A model generated the notes under the pieces. It saw only the letters and a list, made by a program, of their open reading frames with translations. It was not told the DNA's origin and searched no databases. From Methanosarcinaceae archaeon (lineage in GTDB: Archaea > Halobacteriota > Methanosarcinia > Methanosarcinales > Methanosarcinaceae): DNA of 55,386 nucleotides. Where the stretch lies: assembly GCA_030611265.1 (NCBI GenBank), contig JAUWQD010000013.1:1-55386 (forward strand). The letters are read 5' to 3'. Below are positions 8,561-18,339 of this stretch, in pieces. The translations under genes were made by a program, and so were the position numbers. Within the stretch, counting starts at the first letter, position 1, and every line of letters starts with the position of its first letter.

Positions 8561-9595
8561 ATGGGATCTCCAAAATTCCTGAACCGTTACAATGCAGTAG
8601 AAAATAACGAACTGCCAGCCTGCTTTAAGGTTACAAAACACATTTCGGTCGAGTTCGACCAAAATGCATCTCTTGAGGAACTCTGGAATGTCCATGACAT
8701 GGAGATGGAAAACTATCGGCTGGCGTTCAAGGAAGTAAACTCTGGTGTGCGTGGTCAAGAGCTTCCAGAAGCCGAATCTTCACTGCTTGACCTCAAGATC
8801 GCAATTGCAGATAGGATCCTGCAACATTGTCATTTCTGTGAGCGACGATGCGGGGCGAACCGGAAAGAAGGCGAAGTCGGGTACTGCCGACTTGGTAAAA
8901 CATCCAGATACGCATCCGAATTCCTGCATATGGGGGAGGAGCCGGAACTGGTGCCGTCACATACGATATTCCTGACCGGATGCGTGTTCTCCTGCGTCTA
9001 CTGCCAGAACTGGGATATTTCCACACGTCCGGAAAGCGGTGTTGTGATCGATCCGCAAAAAGTAGGGAGACTTATTGACATGCGGCGAAGTATGGGGCCA
9101 CGGAATGTGAATTTTGTAACACCTACGCCGCACCCGCATACGATATTAAAAGTCATAAATGAGATTTCAGCGAACACGCCTGTGGTCTGGAACTCTAATA
9201 TGTACCATTCATTGGAAATCGGCAAACTCCTTGAAGGCGTGATCGATGTGTATCTGGCAGATTTCCGGTATGGTAATGATGAATGTGCAAAGCGGTACTC
9301 GAACGCGAAAGATTACATGCGCGTGGTTGAGCGGAACTTTGAGACCGCTTACCGGCAGGCTGAGATAATCCTGCGACAACTTGTGATACCCGGGCATGTT
9401 GAATGCTGCACGCGTCCTATCGTTGAGTGGACAGCAACGCATATTCCAAAAGTTCGGTTCAACCTGATGTTCCAATATACGCCATACTACCGGGCAGCAG
9501 AGTTTCCACAGATCAATAGGTATCTCACTCTAAAAGAACGTGAGCGTGCAACCCGGATCGTACAGGATTCAGGGTTGGAAGATGTGCTTCTATGA
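8561..9595 (+). CDS. PflX-like radical SAM protein
   Basis: A 344-residue radical SAM protein of the PflA-related PflX group. The N-terminal part has a Cys motif, CHFCERRCGANR, with GYCRLG following. The radical SAM cluster motif is CVFSCVYC (CxxxCxxC) near residue 146. Such enzymes cleave S-adenosylmethionine at a [4Fe-4S] cluster; the substrate of this group is unknown and no pyruvate formate lyase-type target is seen in the window. A TATA-like tttataac at about 8512-8519 precedes the ATG. An overlapping ATG at 8540 in another frame ends after 13 codons. The gene is monocistronic, convergent with the TPR gene. Confidence 0.85.
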   Translation: MGSPKFLNRYNAVENNELPACFKVTKHISVEFDQNASLEELWNVHDMEMENYRLAFKEVNSGVRGQELPEAESSLLDLKIAIADRILQHCHFCERRCGANRKEGEVGYCRLGKTSRYASEFLHMGEEPELVPSHTIFLTGCVFSCVYCQNWDISTRPESGVVIDPQKVGRLIDMRRSMGPRNVNFVTPTPHPHTILKVINEISANTPVVWNSNMYHSLEIGKLLEGVIDVYLADFRYGNDECAKRYSNAKDYMRVVERNFETAYRQAEIILRQLVIPGHVECCTRPIVEWTATHIPKVRFNLMFQYTPYYRAAEFPQINRYLTLKERERATRIVQDSGLEDVLL

Positions 9596-9627
9596 GTAAA
9601 AAAAGTACTGACTCTCTTTCTGAGTCA

Positions 9628-10401
9628 TTATTTATTTTTCTTCAATATCCGCACTTGCATCTCAAGTGCATTTTGATATCCCGGATCGATCTCAAGTACG
9701 CGATCAAGGCACTCAAGTACTTCATCAAATTGTTCCAGATTTTCAAGTACCCTGGCTTTCAAGAACCATATTCCACTATCAAGGGGACTCAATGAAAGTG
9801 CTTTCTCTATACATTTGATTGCTTCTGAATCCTTTTCAAGTTTCATCAAAGTGTAGCCCATGTTATACCATGCATTAATATGACTTGGGTTGATCTCCAC
9901 GATCTTGTTATAGCAGTCAAAAGCATCCTCATATTTTCCGAGGGCTGATAGTGAAAATCCTTTATTGTACATGGTTTCTGTATCCGTGGGGTTGCTTTTA
10001 AGCACTTTGTCATAGAAAAAAATAGCCTCAGTATGCTTGTCAATATGTGCAAGCGCGTACGCTTTGTTATACATTGCCTGAATGTGTTTTGGATTTGTTT
10101 CAAGAACTTTGTCATAACAAAAGATAGCGTCTTCAAACATGCCGAGTTTTGAAAGAGAATTGCCTTTATTGTTCCATGCATCTATATTGTTTGGATTGTG
10201 CATGAGTTCCTTGTCATAGGAGTAAATCGCCTCTTCGTGCTTATTTAATTTTGCCCAAGCATTGCCTTTTGAGAACCACGATGACTCGACACCGTCACCT
10301 GATTCGATGTGCATTGGATCCATTTTACCTCCACAGGACATGCAGAATCTTGAATTGTTTGGGACTTGAGCTCCACAGTTTGGACATATCATAACTTTCA
10401 C
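9628..10401 (-). CDS. Zinc-ribbon TPR protein
   Basis: A 257-residue protein with an N-terminal zinc ribbon (CPNC...CMSC, residues 6-22) followed by about six 34-residue TPR units from residue 43 to 250, each with the W-x-x-x-G/A...A...Y/F-D-K...NP pattern. TPR arrays are protein-binding scaffolds, and this zinc ribbon type is frequent in methanogens. No enzymatic motif is present. It is expressed alone; an AT-rich promoter region with a TATA-like tgtataaaag lies about 50 bases upstream. The partner protein cannot be inferred. Confidence 0.88.
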   Translation of the reverse strand: MKVMICPNCGAQVPNNSRFCMSCGGKMDPMHIESGDGVESSWFSKGNAWAKLNKHEEAIYSYDKELMHNPNNIDAWNNKGNSLSKLGMFEDAIFCYDKVLETNPKHIQAMYNKAYALAHIDKHTEAIFFYDKVLKSNPTDTETMYNKGFSLSALGKYEDAFDCYNKIVEINPSHINAWYNMGYTLMKLEKDSEAIKCIEKALSLSPLDSGIWFLKARVLENLEQFDEVLECLDRVLEIDPGYQNALEMQVRILKKNK

Positions 10402-10492
10402 TTTTCCATCCTTAAGTAAATGTCACCACGAATATACATATTGCTTTTATACAATTTATGTATATATGTTTGCTAATATATGTGTTACTGGA

Positions 10493-12172
10493 TTATTTGC
10501 GCTGTGCGGAGTAGATACTTTCGATACGTTGGAGTGTGTCTGCCTCATCCGGTGACTTGTCATCCCTCACATTTACAAGCCTGGGGAAACGAAGTGCAAA
10601 ACCGGAATCATAATTCGTGCTTTTCTGGATCTCCTCGAATGCGATCTCAAACACCACTTCAGGTTTAAGTTCGATCTCCATGCCGGATTCAATGACTATC
10701 AGGTTTGAGAATGTCTCAGTAAGTTCTGCAAGTTGCTCATCATTAATGCCAGTCCCGACTTTTCCTATAGGTAAAAATCGTCCTGTATCAGGGTCATGGC
10801 ATGCAAGATTGAACGAGCCCATGAAATTAGTACGCCTGCCATATCCCCATTCTGCACCAATCACAACAAGGTCAAGAGTTTCCATCAAAGGTTTTTTCTT
10901 GAGCCAGTTCTTGCCGCGTTTTCCGGGTGAATACGGAGACTGTGGGTTTTTGATCATGATACCTTCATGACCTGCCTCCAGAGCTTCGTTGTATATCCTG
11001 TTCACTTCTTCAGTATCACTTGTCAATATCTGCTCGTCTACTTTGATAGAACCTGTATTTTCAACACAGCCCAAAAGTGCGGCTCTGCGCTCGGTAAGCG
11101 GCTTATCGAGAAGATTCTCACCATTGAGGTACACCAGATCGAACAGCCGCAAAGTTAGTGGGATCTCACGTGCGGTAGTTTCCACATCATATTTCCGGCG
11201 GAAACGTTTCAATATCTCCTGGAATGCGCGTGGTCTGCCTTCTTCATCAACTGCGAATGCTTCGCCATCAAGTATCGCCGAATCAGCCTTTACGTGTTCC
11301 TTGACCGCAGAAACAATGTCCGGTAGCGAACGGGTGACGTCTTCAAGCCGTCTTGAGAATAACGTAATATTGTCGCCGTCCTTGTGTATCTGGACACGTG
11401 CGCCATCGAATTTCCACTCGATCGCGGCAGTTTCCATTTCACTTATCGCACTTTCAATGGTTGGTGTGACCTGTGCGAGCATCATTTTAATGGGGCGTTT
11501 CAACTCAATGTTCAATTTTGTAACTTCATCAGCGCCACCACGTCTTGCAGTTACTGCAACAAGTCCCATGTCATTTGTCAGCATGAACGCGCGCTCAACA
11601 TCAGAAACAGGAACCTCAAATGCCTTTGAGATCGCATCTCTCACAATTCCTTCTCCAACACCTATGCGCAGGTCTTCAATTGCAAGCCTTGCAATATATC
11701 CCGCTTCTTCGGGGGAGGATGAGTCGAAAAGATACCGAAGGTTTCTTATTTTATTAGTCTGGGATCTTTTTCCTGATACTTTTGAGATCTTCTTGAATCT
11801 CTCAAACACTTCAAGTATCGTAAGTTGTGGCGTTTCTCCAATGAATGATGATAAAGTGTCATGACCCTTTGATTTAAGTGCCTTGGTTGCAGTTTGACCT
11901 ATGTCACCGGTATCGCGAACAAGCGATTCGATCTCTTTGATAGATATGCCTGCCGCTTTTGAAAGTGCAGCATATAGCAGGCTCGTTCCTATTCCCAACT
12001 CTTCGGCACTCCATGCCGGAAACACCTCACCCATGATAAAATGCGTAACAACCGGAAGTTCATCACAGTTGACATCCTGCAGGAGTTGTGCAACCTGCTC
12101 TGTCATATCAAGTGATCCGGGGATGTTCTCGATCGTCCTGCACGCTTGTGCAAATTCTTTGAAACCTGTCAT
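10493..12172 (-). CDS. lig: ATP-dependent DNA ligase
   Basis: Archaeal replicative DNA ligase I, 559 residues, the usual length. The N-terminal DNA-binding domain spans about 1-220. The adenylation motif EWKFDGAR carries the nucleotide-accepting Lys254, and the later nucleotidyltransferase motifs ([23 protein letters not shown]) are in order. The C-terminal OB-fold follows, ending with [14 protein letters not shown]. It joins Okazaki fragments and repairs nicks. The gene is intact and stands alone. A long open frame on the other strand here is its shadow. Confidence 0.96.
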   Translation of the reverse strand: MTGFKEFAQACRTIENIPGSLDMTEQVAQLLQDVNCDELPVVTHFIMGEVFPAWSAEELGIGTSLLYAALSKAAGISIKEIESLVRDTGDIGQTATKALKSKGHDTLSSFIGETPQLTILEVFERFKKISKVSGKRSQTNKIRNLRYLFDSSSPEEAGYIARLAIEDLRIGVGEGIVRDAISKAFEVPVSDVERAFMLTNDMGLVAVTARRGGADEVTKLNIELKRPIKMMLAQVTPTIESAISEMETAAIEWKFDGARVQIHKDGDNITLFSRRLEDVTRSLPDIVSAVKEHVKADSAILDGEAFAVDEEGRPRAFQEILKRFRRKYDVETTAREIPLTLRLFDLVYLNGENLLDKPLTERRAALLGCVENTGSIKVDEQILTSDTEEVNRIYNEALEAGHEGIMIKNPQSPYSPGKRGKNWLKKKPLMETLDLVVIGAEWGYGRRTNFMGSFNLACHDPDTGRFLPIGKVGTGINDEQLAELTETFSNLIVIESGMEIELKPEVVFEIAFEEIQKSTNYDSGFALRFPRLVNVRDDKSPDEADTLQRIESIYSAQRK

Positions 12173-12284
12173 GTCACTCTAAAGTTAATACTATTAATTG
12201 ATAAACTAACTGATAATATCTTACTCACACCATTGGACCACGCGGGTCAATTCGATCTATTATCGAGTATTTCGACGAAATCTT

Positions 12285-13277
12285 CTATCGATAGATCGAT
12301 ATTACGTCGCTTATTATTGCACTTGCGGTCTCGATAGAACCTGCGCCCCTGCCTGTAATTGTCACAGTTCCTGCAAGGTCTGTCTGCACAGATGCAACGT
12401 TCAATGTCCCACCGACTGCCAGTGGATGTCCGACCGGAACCAATCTTGGTCCGACACGGATAAGGTCTTTCTTGACCTCTCCTATCAATTTGACAACAAA
12501 TCCATCATCCTGTGCCAGCATGAGGGATTCAGGGGTGATCTTTGTGATCCCTGTAACATCAACATTTTTGTAGGTGGCATCCATATCGAAGATGGAATTT
12601 GCGAGAATGACCAGTTTACATGCTGCATCGATTCCCTCAACATCATATGTAGGGTCGGTCTCAGCAATTCCGAGTTCCTGTGATTCGGCAAGCATCTGCT
12701 CATAGGATGCCTGTTCCTCCATCATACGTGTAAGTATGTAGTTGCATGTCCCGTTCAATATCCCTTCGATACTGATAATATCGTTACCTGCAAGAACATC
12801 CCTTATGAGATTGATGATCGGCATTGCGCCGCCGACTGTTGCTTCGAATTTGAAGTTAGAGCCGTTCTCTTTTGCGATCTCTGCCAGTTCCCTGTATTTT
12901 AGTGCAAGCGGTCCCTTGTTCGAGGTTACTACGTCACGACCATGTTCAAAAGCCGCGAGCATATTTGGAAGCCCGACTCCACCTGTATCGATGTCAGTGG
13001 GTGTGGTCTCGATCACAAGTTCATGGTCGATATTTGTGATAACTTCGAGTCCTGTGAGTTTTTCAGACCCTACTGTACCTTCGGTACGTTTTTTGATCAG
13101 GACTTTTGACAGGTCAACACCATTGGGATCTATGGCAGCCCCCTTTGAATCTGCGACTGCAACGACCTTGATGTCAAGACCAATGTTCTTGAGATTCTCG
13201 TCTTTTTGTAACAGCACCTCTGCGACACCCTGACCGACAGCTCCAAATCCAATAATAGATGCACGTATCGTTTTCAT
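12285..13277 (-). CDS. hom: Homoserine dehydrogenase
   Basis: A 330-residue NAD(P)-dependent homoserine dehydrogenase, which reduces aspartate semialdehyde to homoserine for threonine and methionine synthesis. The N-terminal Rossmann motif [11 protein letters not shown] and the catalytic-domain segments [14 protein letters not shown] and [16 protein letters not shown] are typical. The ATG at 13277 has GGTGA 7 bases upstream; a GTG at 13292 is in frame but less likely. It is the short form without a fused ACT domain. The separate ACT gene immediately upstream (17 bases) probably provides amino-acid feedback control. Confidence 0.95.
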   Translation of the reverse strand: MKTIRASIIGFGAVGQGVAEVLLQKDENLKNIGLDIKVVAVADSKGAAIDPNGVDLSKVLIKKRTEGTVGSEKLTGLEVITNIDHELVIETTPTDIDTGGVGLPNMLAAFEHGRDVVTSNKGPLALKYRELAEIAKENGSNFKFEATVGGAMPIINLIRDVLAGNDIISIEGILNGTCNYILTRMMEEQASYEQMLAESQELGIAETDPTYDVEGIDAACKLVILANSIFDMDATYKNVDVTGITKITPESLMLAQDDGFVVKLIGEVKKDLIRVGPRLVPVGHPLAVGGTLNVASVQTDLAGTVTITGRGAGSIETASAIISDVISIYR

Positions 13278-13293
13278 TCCAATCACCTTCACA

Positions 13294-13800
13294 TCACATC
13301 AATTCAGTATCTATCGGCTCGATGACCAGAAGATCCTTTTCTTTAGCCACTGTCTTTAACAACGACATGGCATCATTCATTTCTTTTTTTCCGACAGCAT
13401 CTATCTTCAGGAGTGCTGAAGAAGGTTTCTCAATACGGGGCATCGAAAGCGAAAGGTCAATGACCTCTGCAAATCCTGTACTGTCAATCTTGTCAATTGT
13501 ATCCTGTATGTCAGTGTGAATGATGTGACCGATCATGATAATTGCGCCGTGTTCAAGGAATCGTTCTTCTCCTGCTCTTACGACTCCAACACCACTGTCT
13601 TCAAATCGTGAAATTATCGTATTAAGTTTTTCATGATCGATCTCAAATACAAGCTGAACCGGAATTGTGCCACGAGGGGTGCGCTTTTCATGATGATGAA
13701 CTACAGATATCAGGTTACCTTTTAATTCAGATATCGGGTTAAGTGCTAAAAGTAACTGCCCCGGAATATCTTTTAATTCTATGTCCATTGAAACTCGCAT
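13294..13800 (-). CDS. ACT-domain amino acid-binding regulator
   Basis: A 168-residue protein with an N-terminal ACT domain ([23 protein letters not shown]) followed by a second alpha/beta segment ending [11 protein letters not shown] domains bind amino acids and control biosynthetic enzymes. The start at 13800 has GAGGATA 5 bases upstream; upstream residues in the longer frame look non-coding. The placement just before hom is the common arrangement in methanogens, so it likely gives homoserine dehydrogenase allosteric control by threonine or another end product. Direct binding is inferred, not shown. Confidence 0.85.
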   Translation of the reverse strand: MRVSMDIELKDIPGQLLLALNPISELKGNLISVVHHHEKRTPRGTIPVQLVFEIDHEKLNTIISRFEDSGVGVVRAGEERFLEHGAIIMIGHIIHTDIQDTIDKIDSTGFAEVIDLSLSMPRIEKPSSALLKIDAVGKKEMNDAMSLLKTVAKEKDLLVIEPIDTELM

Positions 13801-13922
13801 ATTGTATCCTCGTTTTAACTTTTTGGTGTATAATGTATTCGTCAATAATTCTTTTATTGCTACTGTTTGATGGCAGTTATATATTTTGGTAGAGGCACAT
13901 TTCGAAAACAATATTGAACGAA

Positions 13923-14921
13923 TTATATGTTCACGAGATTATAATCATCATCTCGAACAATTTTTCCAGATATTATGTCCTCTTTAATATCTGACAATTT
14001 GACAATGTTTCCGTTTTCGTATATTCCATATCCAAAATGTAAATATTGTTCACCATCACCGCCTAAGAACACCTCTTCTTGTAAATTCATCAATTCCATT
14101 GAATCATTTTTCTTATCGTACAATATCCCAACTTTCGCCAATTTTTGTTTCATCATTTTATGTGCTGTTTTTTTAAAGGAACCATCTGGATTTAGCAACC
14201 ATTTTGGACTTCCAAATGCACGGCATATTTTTTTGTCAATATTGTTAATTTGTATTTCTCCACCTTTTCTAATAAGTAGGTCCTTTAAGCCATCTAGAGG
14301 TTTTATTTCACTTTTATGCAAATTTTCCGCATGTTTTATTATTAAATTGTAGTCATCATCATCGATCTTTCTAATATTAGTATTAACTTGGGTGGACCAA
14401 TTTCCACTATCAATAAATTCATCTAATTCTTCCCCTTCTTTTTTACCTTTTATGAATTTAAGCTTGTGCAATAAAGGCCTGATTTCGACAGTAGAATCAG
14501 GGGGATACATTTCAATATCTTTTAAAAAAATTGCATTGCCATAATCATAAAAACCATCAACTTCAATTTCATCTATTGAACAATCGATTTCACTATATTT
14601 TACATCTGTTTTCACAAAATCAACAGTAGCATTACCAATAATTTCTCCTTTGTTATAAAACAAAACTTTGTCACCGTTGTACAAGTTGTGAATATTTTTA
14701 TTTTTAATTTCATAGTATGTGCTACAAGACTTGTAACGTTCATAGAAATAATTGTACCATCCATCTCTAACAAATAGCCAACATTGGTTGCCACCATGTT
14801 TCCTTTTTGGATAATACTTTTTATGAACAGATTGCTTTTCAGATGCATTTAGATTCGATTTGCATTTACAATTCGTTCGTAAATAATTACAAGTTGGACA
14901 ATATGGATTTTGTAGATTCAA
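13923..14921 (-). CDS. PUA/EVE-like protein with N-terminal Cys cluster
   Basis: A 332-residue protein without a confident family. The N-terminus has a probable zinc knuckle, CPTC...CKC, at residues 8-20. Residues about 45-140 (QCWLFVRDGWYN, then NGDKVLFYNKGEIIGNATV) resemble the PUA-like/EVE fold that often binds modified bases. The C-terminal half is unassigned. The start is a TTG at 14921 supported by AAGGAG 8 bases before it; the nearby ATG at 14926 is in another frame and stops after two codons. The DNA is clearly more AT-rich than its neighbours. It lies 33 bases after a GIY-YIG nuclease gene, suggesting a two-gene modification-sensing nuclease module. Confidence 0.6.
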   Translation of the reverse strand: MNLQNPYCPTCNYLRTNCKCKSNLNASEKQSVHKKYYPKRKHGGNQCWLFVRDGWYNYFYERYKSCSTYYEIKNKNIHNLYNGDKVLFYNKGEIIGNATVDFVKTDVKYSEIDCSIDEIEVDGFYDYGNAIFLKDIEMYPPDSTVEIRPLLHKLKFIKGKKEGEELDEFIDSGNWSTQVNTNIRKIDDDDYNLIIKHAENLHKSEIKPLDGLKDLLIRKGGEIQINNIDKKICRAFGSPKWLLNPDGSFKKTAHKMMKQKLAKVGILYDKKNDSMELMNLQEEVFLGGDGEQYLHFGYGIYENGNIVKLSDIKEDIISGKIVRDDDYNLVNI

Positions 14922-14954
14922 ATCATGACACTCCTTGTTGTAAAATGTGGTTAT

Positions 14955-15338
14955 TTATAAATCGGGATTTGCGGTTTGTAAATTACAAATTGGTGCACAA
15001 CCATATTCGTTTTCAAAATCTAATATAGTTTTGTTTTCATGTTTTTTAACATTTGAATTACCATGCTGTAATTCCATCACATGAACATTAAGCGGATAAT
15101 AATCAATATAATTATATAGTCCCCAATTTTTTTTATAATAATAGTGTTCCCAAAGCCTTTTTCCAATGTTCTCTGATCTCCCAATATAAATTATATTACT
15201 TTTTTTTCGCGGATATGAAATTAAGTATTTCTTACGTCTAATACTTATGATATATATCCCTCGAATTTCAGTAAATTCATCTTGAACATTGTCCCATTTA
15301 ATTGGTCCTGTATAATTTTTACAAAATGATCTCGGCAT
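14955..15338 (-). CDS. GIY-YIG nuclease domain protein
   Basis: A 127-residue protein dominated by a GIY-YIG endonuclease domain. The first motif is RGIYIIS near residue 27, the second NIIYIGRSENIGKRLWEH near residue 50 with the catalytic Arg, and the later Glu is in DFENEYG, followed by PICN. All key catalytic positions appear present, so it should be active. The start at 15338 has GGGGGT 3-8 bases upstream; the longer frame to 15380 overlaps the next gene. It is AT-rich and precedes the PUA/EVE-like gene on the same strand. It may be a homing, restriction or repair nuclease; restriction is favoured by the neighbour. Confidence 0.8.
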   Translation of the reverse strand: MPRSFCKNYTGPIKWDNVQDEFTEIRGIYIISIRRKKYLISYPRKKSNIIYIGRSENIGKRLWEHYYYKKNWGLYNYIDYYPLNVHVMELQHGNSNVKKHENKTILDFENEYGCAPICNLQTANPDL

Positions 15339-15366
15339 TTTACCCCCATTTGTACATATTTGTGGC

Positions 15367-16155
15367 TCAATTATCGACAATTCTAATAATGTTGCCCCTG
15401 CCTTGTTTGAATTTCTCTATAAGCCCTCTCTGCACAAGGTCAGAGACCATGAGACTTACCTTTGCTTCGGAATATTTCAGTTTGCTGCGAAGTTCTTTTT
15501 GTGTGATCCGACCATCGTTTGCTTTTATTATGTCCATGACTTCCAAAAGGTCGGCCGGAAGAGGGGCAGTTGTTTTTGTTTCGATGGTTTGGTTTAGTTC
15601 TTCAGGCGTGCTGGCATCGATTTTTGGCATGATTTCTTCGTTTTCTGAAGACCGTTTTTTATACGCGTAAATCGAAAAACGAATAATCACAAATAGCATG
15701 ATTAGGACAATAAAATAGAACAAACTCGAATCTGTGCCTTCTTCGATCGTTTTGCTGTCCTCTTCAAAATCTTCTGTAATCTCTGACAATTCAGTTTCGT
15801 TTACAATTTCTTCATCATACGATGGAAAGAGTAATATATCCAGTACATAATCGCCATCATCTGTTATTGTTATGGATTCTTCGGCAAAACTCGTCAGTGT
15901 GTTATTTTGGTAATATTTGGCAGTGATCAGGTAACTCCCAGGTGCCAGATTAAATGAATACAATCCATACCTTGCTACAATGGATTGCGGCGGGGTGGAG
16001 TTCACTTCAATGACAGCATTTTCCATAGGTTGAAATGTGTACCACTCGTACACCGCACCGTGTATGGTTGCAGTGCCTGCTGCATGTGCTGTACTTATCA
16101 GCAATAATATGACTGCTACACAGATAAGTGCGCGAAATATATTTTTTGAACTCAC
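15367..16155 (-). CDS. Membrane-anchored winged-helix regulator (COG2512-like)
   Basis: A 262-residue protein with an unusual layout: signal peptide (residues 1-26), an external beta domain resembling carboxypeptidase-regulatory/PEGA folds (28-110), an acidic linker, one transmembrane span (about 145-165), and a cytoplasmic winged helix at the C-terminus (about 200-262, ITQKELRSKLKYSEAKVSLMVSDL). It could sense an outside signal and bind DNA inside, as proposed for COG2512 archaeal regulators. It is divergent from the 16.4-kb secreted protein gene, sharing the AT-rich promoter region. Its target is unknown; the divergent gene is a candidate. Confidence 0.82.
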   Translation of the reverse strand: MSSKNIFRALICVAVILLLISTAHAAGTATIHGAVYEWYTFQPMENAVIEVNSTPPQSIVARYGLYSFNLAPGSYLITAKYYQNNTLTSFAEESITITDDGDYVLDILLFPSYDEEIVNETELSEITEDFEEDSKTIEEGTDSSLFYFIVLIMLFVIIRFSIYAYKKRSSENEEIMPKIDASTPEELNQTIETKTTAPLPADLLEVMDIIKANDGRITQKELRSKLKYSEAKVSLMVSDLVQRGLIEKFKQGRGNIIRIVDN

Positions 16156-16357
16156 AATGGTATGTTAAAGTGTTATATGCATATATCTTTTGCTCATCAA
16201 TTTAAAGGGATGGTAAAGTTTTATAAAGCAAAATATGGGCAATTAATGCTTAAAATCGAATTTAAAATCCTTATATTTTGTTAGAAAGTAAAGTATGTTT
16301 ATATTCAAATTTACCAATTGGGAATTGTACACATTACTAAAATGGAGGAAATGAATT

Positions 16358-17914
16358 ATGAAATCAAAAGCAATGAAAATGCTTGCATATCTTGCTGTTG
16401 TGCTGATGTTATTCAGTGTTCTGCCGGCAGGTGCTCTTGCTGCAGAAGATGATGATGGGAGCATAACAACAAGTGTTGTGAATGTAGCAAGTGATGATGC
16501 GGACCAGAACATGACCCGCGATCAGATAAGGGTTCGAATAAACGCAACAAATGATGCGCCAAGGCTTGAAGAGAATGTGCGAAATAAAGTTATAACGGCA
16601 AGTCAGATTAAAGCCAATGCTCAGGATACTGCATCCCAGTACAGGTCTGCAAAAGAGCGAATTGTGACTGTACGAAACGACTATGCAGATGCAAAGAAGG
16701 ATTTTCAGGATCTAAAGATCAAGATCAATAATAAGAAAGTAGCTGCAGATTCAGAAGAGGCATCTGAAGCGACCCGTGCTTACATGACTCGTACTATGGA
16801 ATATATGATCACACACCTTGAAACTGTAAAGGAAAATGCTGAAAACACAGGTGGCGACTCTACAGATGAGGTTTCCGAAACGATTGAGGGATACATAGAA
16901 CAATTGCAACAGCAACAGGCAAATGTGGAATTTGCACAGACCAGACAGGAGTTTGCAGAAGCAGCAAAGGAAGTCCGCAATATCTGGAATGATGCACAAA
17001 AAAGTGCAAAATACTTTGCAGGTCAGTCTGTCAACGAAAGACTTAACAATGTACTGGCTAAATCCGAAGGTCTTTCACTCCGCCTTGAAGGCGAGATCAA
17101 CCGGTTAAAAGCTGAAGGGGAAAATACTGAAGAACTCGAAGAGATGCTTGCCGAATACAATGAATTGATCGAAGAAGCTAAGCTGAATCATGAACGTGCA
17201 CGGGAAACTATCCAAACCCGCAATGGTCAAAATGATGATGCAGTGAGTGAGGCAGATCAACATATGCGCCAGGCAACCAAGAACATACAGGATGCAAATG
17301 GTGTACTAAAAGATATGTTTGATGAACTTAAATCACACAGACGCGGTTCTGCAGTGCTTGATGGCACAGGTACACTTACAGCAGAAGGTAGCGGTACGGC
17401 GGTACTTTCAGGTGACCTTACGCTTAATATCAGTGCAACCAATGCAAAACTTGTCATCAAGGATCTTGCAGGAGATGCAGTAGTTACTATTGATGGTGAG
17501 TATACAGAGGTCGATTGCGATGATGAAGATGATGGCAATCGTGCGCTAGTCTATCACAATCTGACCGGTACAGTTGAGATTACAGGATCACGCTTGACTG
17601 TTATGGTGCATGGTGATGATGTCAGCATTACGGCAGAGGGCAAGGGCAGTGTCATACTGTCGGGAATCGGCACATACAAAGTAGAAAAGGCTGGCGAATC
17701 TTCTGAGAATGTACAGTGGGCTGTTGTGACAACACCAGAAGTAGAATCTGAGGGAAATGAAGCCGAGGATAACGATTCTGGTGCCGAAGATGATTCGGGC
17801 GATGCCGATGATGAAGAGGAAGACGGTAACGAATCCGATTCAGATGACACACTGGGTGACAATGAAACTGATGAGAACGAGACCGAAGACGATGACCTGA
17901 TGGGAGATGAGTAA
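16358..17914 (+). CDS. Secreted acidic coiled-coil surface protein
   Basis: A 518-residue exported protein. A signal peptide ends around residue 28 (GALAAED). Residues about 50-330 are helical and coiled-coil-like, rich in Glu, Lys, Asn and Gln. Residues 330-460 are a beta-rich module with GTGTLTAEGSG-type repeats, and the last 60 residues are a strongly acidic tail. GGAGG lies upstream of the ATG. The protein is likely cell-surface or envelope-associated; no enzymatic motif is seen. Its stop overlaps the start of a lipoprotein gene by 8 bases, so the two are co-translated. It is divergent from the membrane-anchored regulator. Confidence 0.8.
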   Translation: MKSKAMKMLAYLAVVLMLFSVLPAGALAAEDDDGSITTSVVNVASDDADQNMTRDQIRVRINATNDAPRLEENVRNKVITASQIKANAQDTASQYRSAKERIVTVRNDYADAKKDFQDLKIKINNKKVAADSEEASEATRAYMTRTMEYMITHLETVKENAENTGGDSTDEVSETIEGYIEQLQQQQANVEFAQTRQEFAEAAKEVRNIWNDAQKSAKYFAGQSVNERLNNVLAKSEGLSLRLEGEINRLKAEGENTEELEEMLAEYNELIEEAKLNHERARETIQTRNGQNDDAVSEADQHMRQATKNIQDANGVLKDMFDELKSHRRGSAVLDGTGTLTAEGSGTAVLSGDLTLNISATNAKLVIKDLAGDAVVTIDGEYTEVDCDDEDDGNRALVYHNLTGTVEITGSRLTVMVHGDDVSITAEGKGSVILSGIGTYKVEKAGESSENVQWAVVTTPEVESEGNEAEDNDSGAEDDSGDADDEEEDGNESDSDDTLGDNETDENETEDDDLMGDE

Positions 17915-18179
17915 AGTGTCCAGCATTAGAACTATTGTGATACTGTCGGTACTTTTAGCCGGACTTGTTGTATCGGGCTGCGTTAGTGACACGCCTGCCG
18001 AAACCACACAACAGGATGCACCAACGCAGCAGGTGTCTGCTGCAGACAGTGCGCTTGTCAATGAGGCGGTTGGTCTCACTGATACAGAGATCATGGATCT
18101 TGAATCCGACATGGCAGAACTCGAAGCTTTGCTCTCTGACATGGATGTGGAAGAGGACCTAACTCTTGAGGGGATTTAG
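17907..18179 (+). CDS. Small lipoprotein
   Basis: A 90-residue lipoprotein. Residues 1-25 form a signal peptide with a lipobox, VVSGC, whose Cys would be lipid-modified. A Thr/Gln-rich linker follows, then an acidic amphipathic helix (about 55-88). The ATG overlaps the stop of the surface protein gene by 8 bases, so translation is coupled. The pair probably works together, with the lipoprotein as membrane anchor or partner of the acidic coiled-coil protein. No family is recognised. Confidence 0.75.
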   Translation: MSKVSSIRTIVILSVLLAGLVVSGCVSDTPAETTQQDAPTQQVSAADSALVNEAVGLTDTEIMDLESDMAELEALLSDMDVEEDLTLEGI

Positions 18180-18221
18180 GCGAATATTCGCCATTTCCCT
18201 TTTTTCCTTTTTCTTTTTTTG
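18179..18221 (+). terminator. Palindrome with pyrimidine/T tract
   Basis: GGCGAATATTCGCC (18179-18192) is a perfect palindrome that begins at the last base of the lipoprotein stop codon and is followed by a T-rich run to about 18221. This is the clearest terminator-like structure in the window and should end the surface protein-lipoprotein transcript. Confidence 0.7.
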
Positions 18222-18339
18222 TTAATTGCAGGGCTTTGCCATCGGTCTTGTACATTTTGCGCACATGCACGCAAGTATTATATATCTAATCAGAGATATA
18301 CGTTAAATGTAAACTTAACTTCATATTATGGGGAAAACC

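Noticed and set aside
10989-11864. Long open frame (291 codons) on the plus strand inside the ligase gene
   Set aside because: It is Ser/Thr-rich, matches no family, and is the antisense shadow of the clearly conserved DNA ligase.
12239-12310. TATCGATA-type palindromes between hom and ligase as an operator
   Set aside because: They overlap the end of the hom coding region and are short self-complementary words without a clear promoter position.
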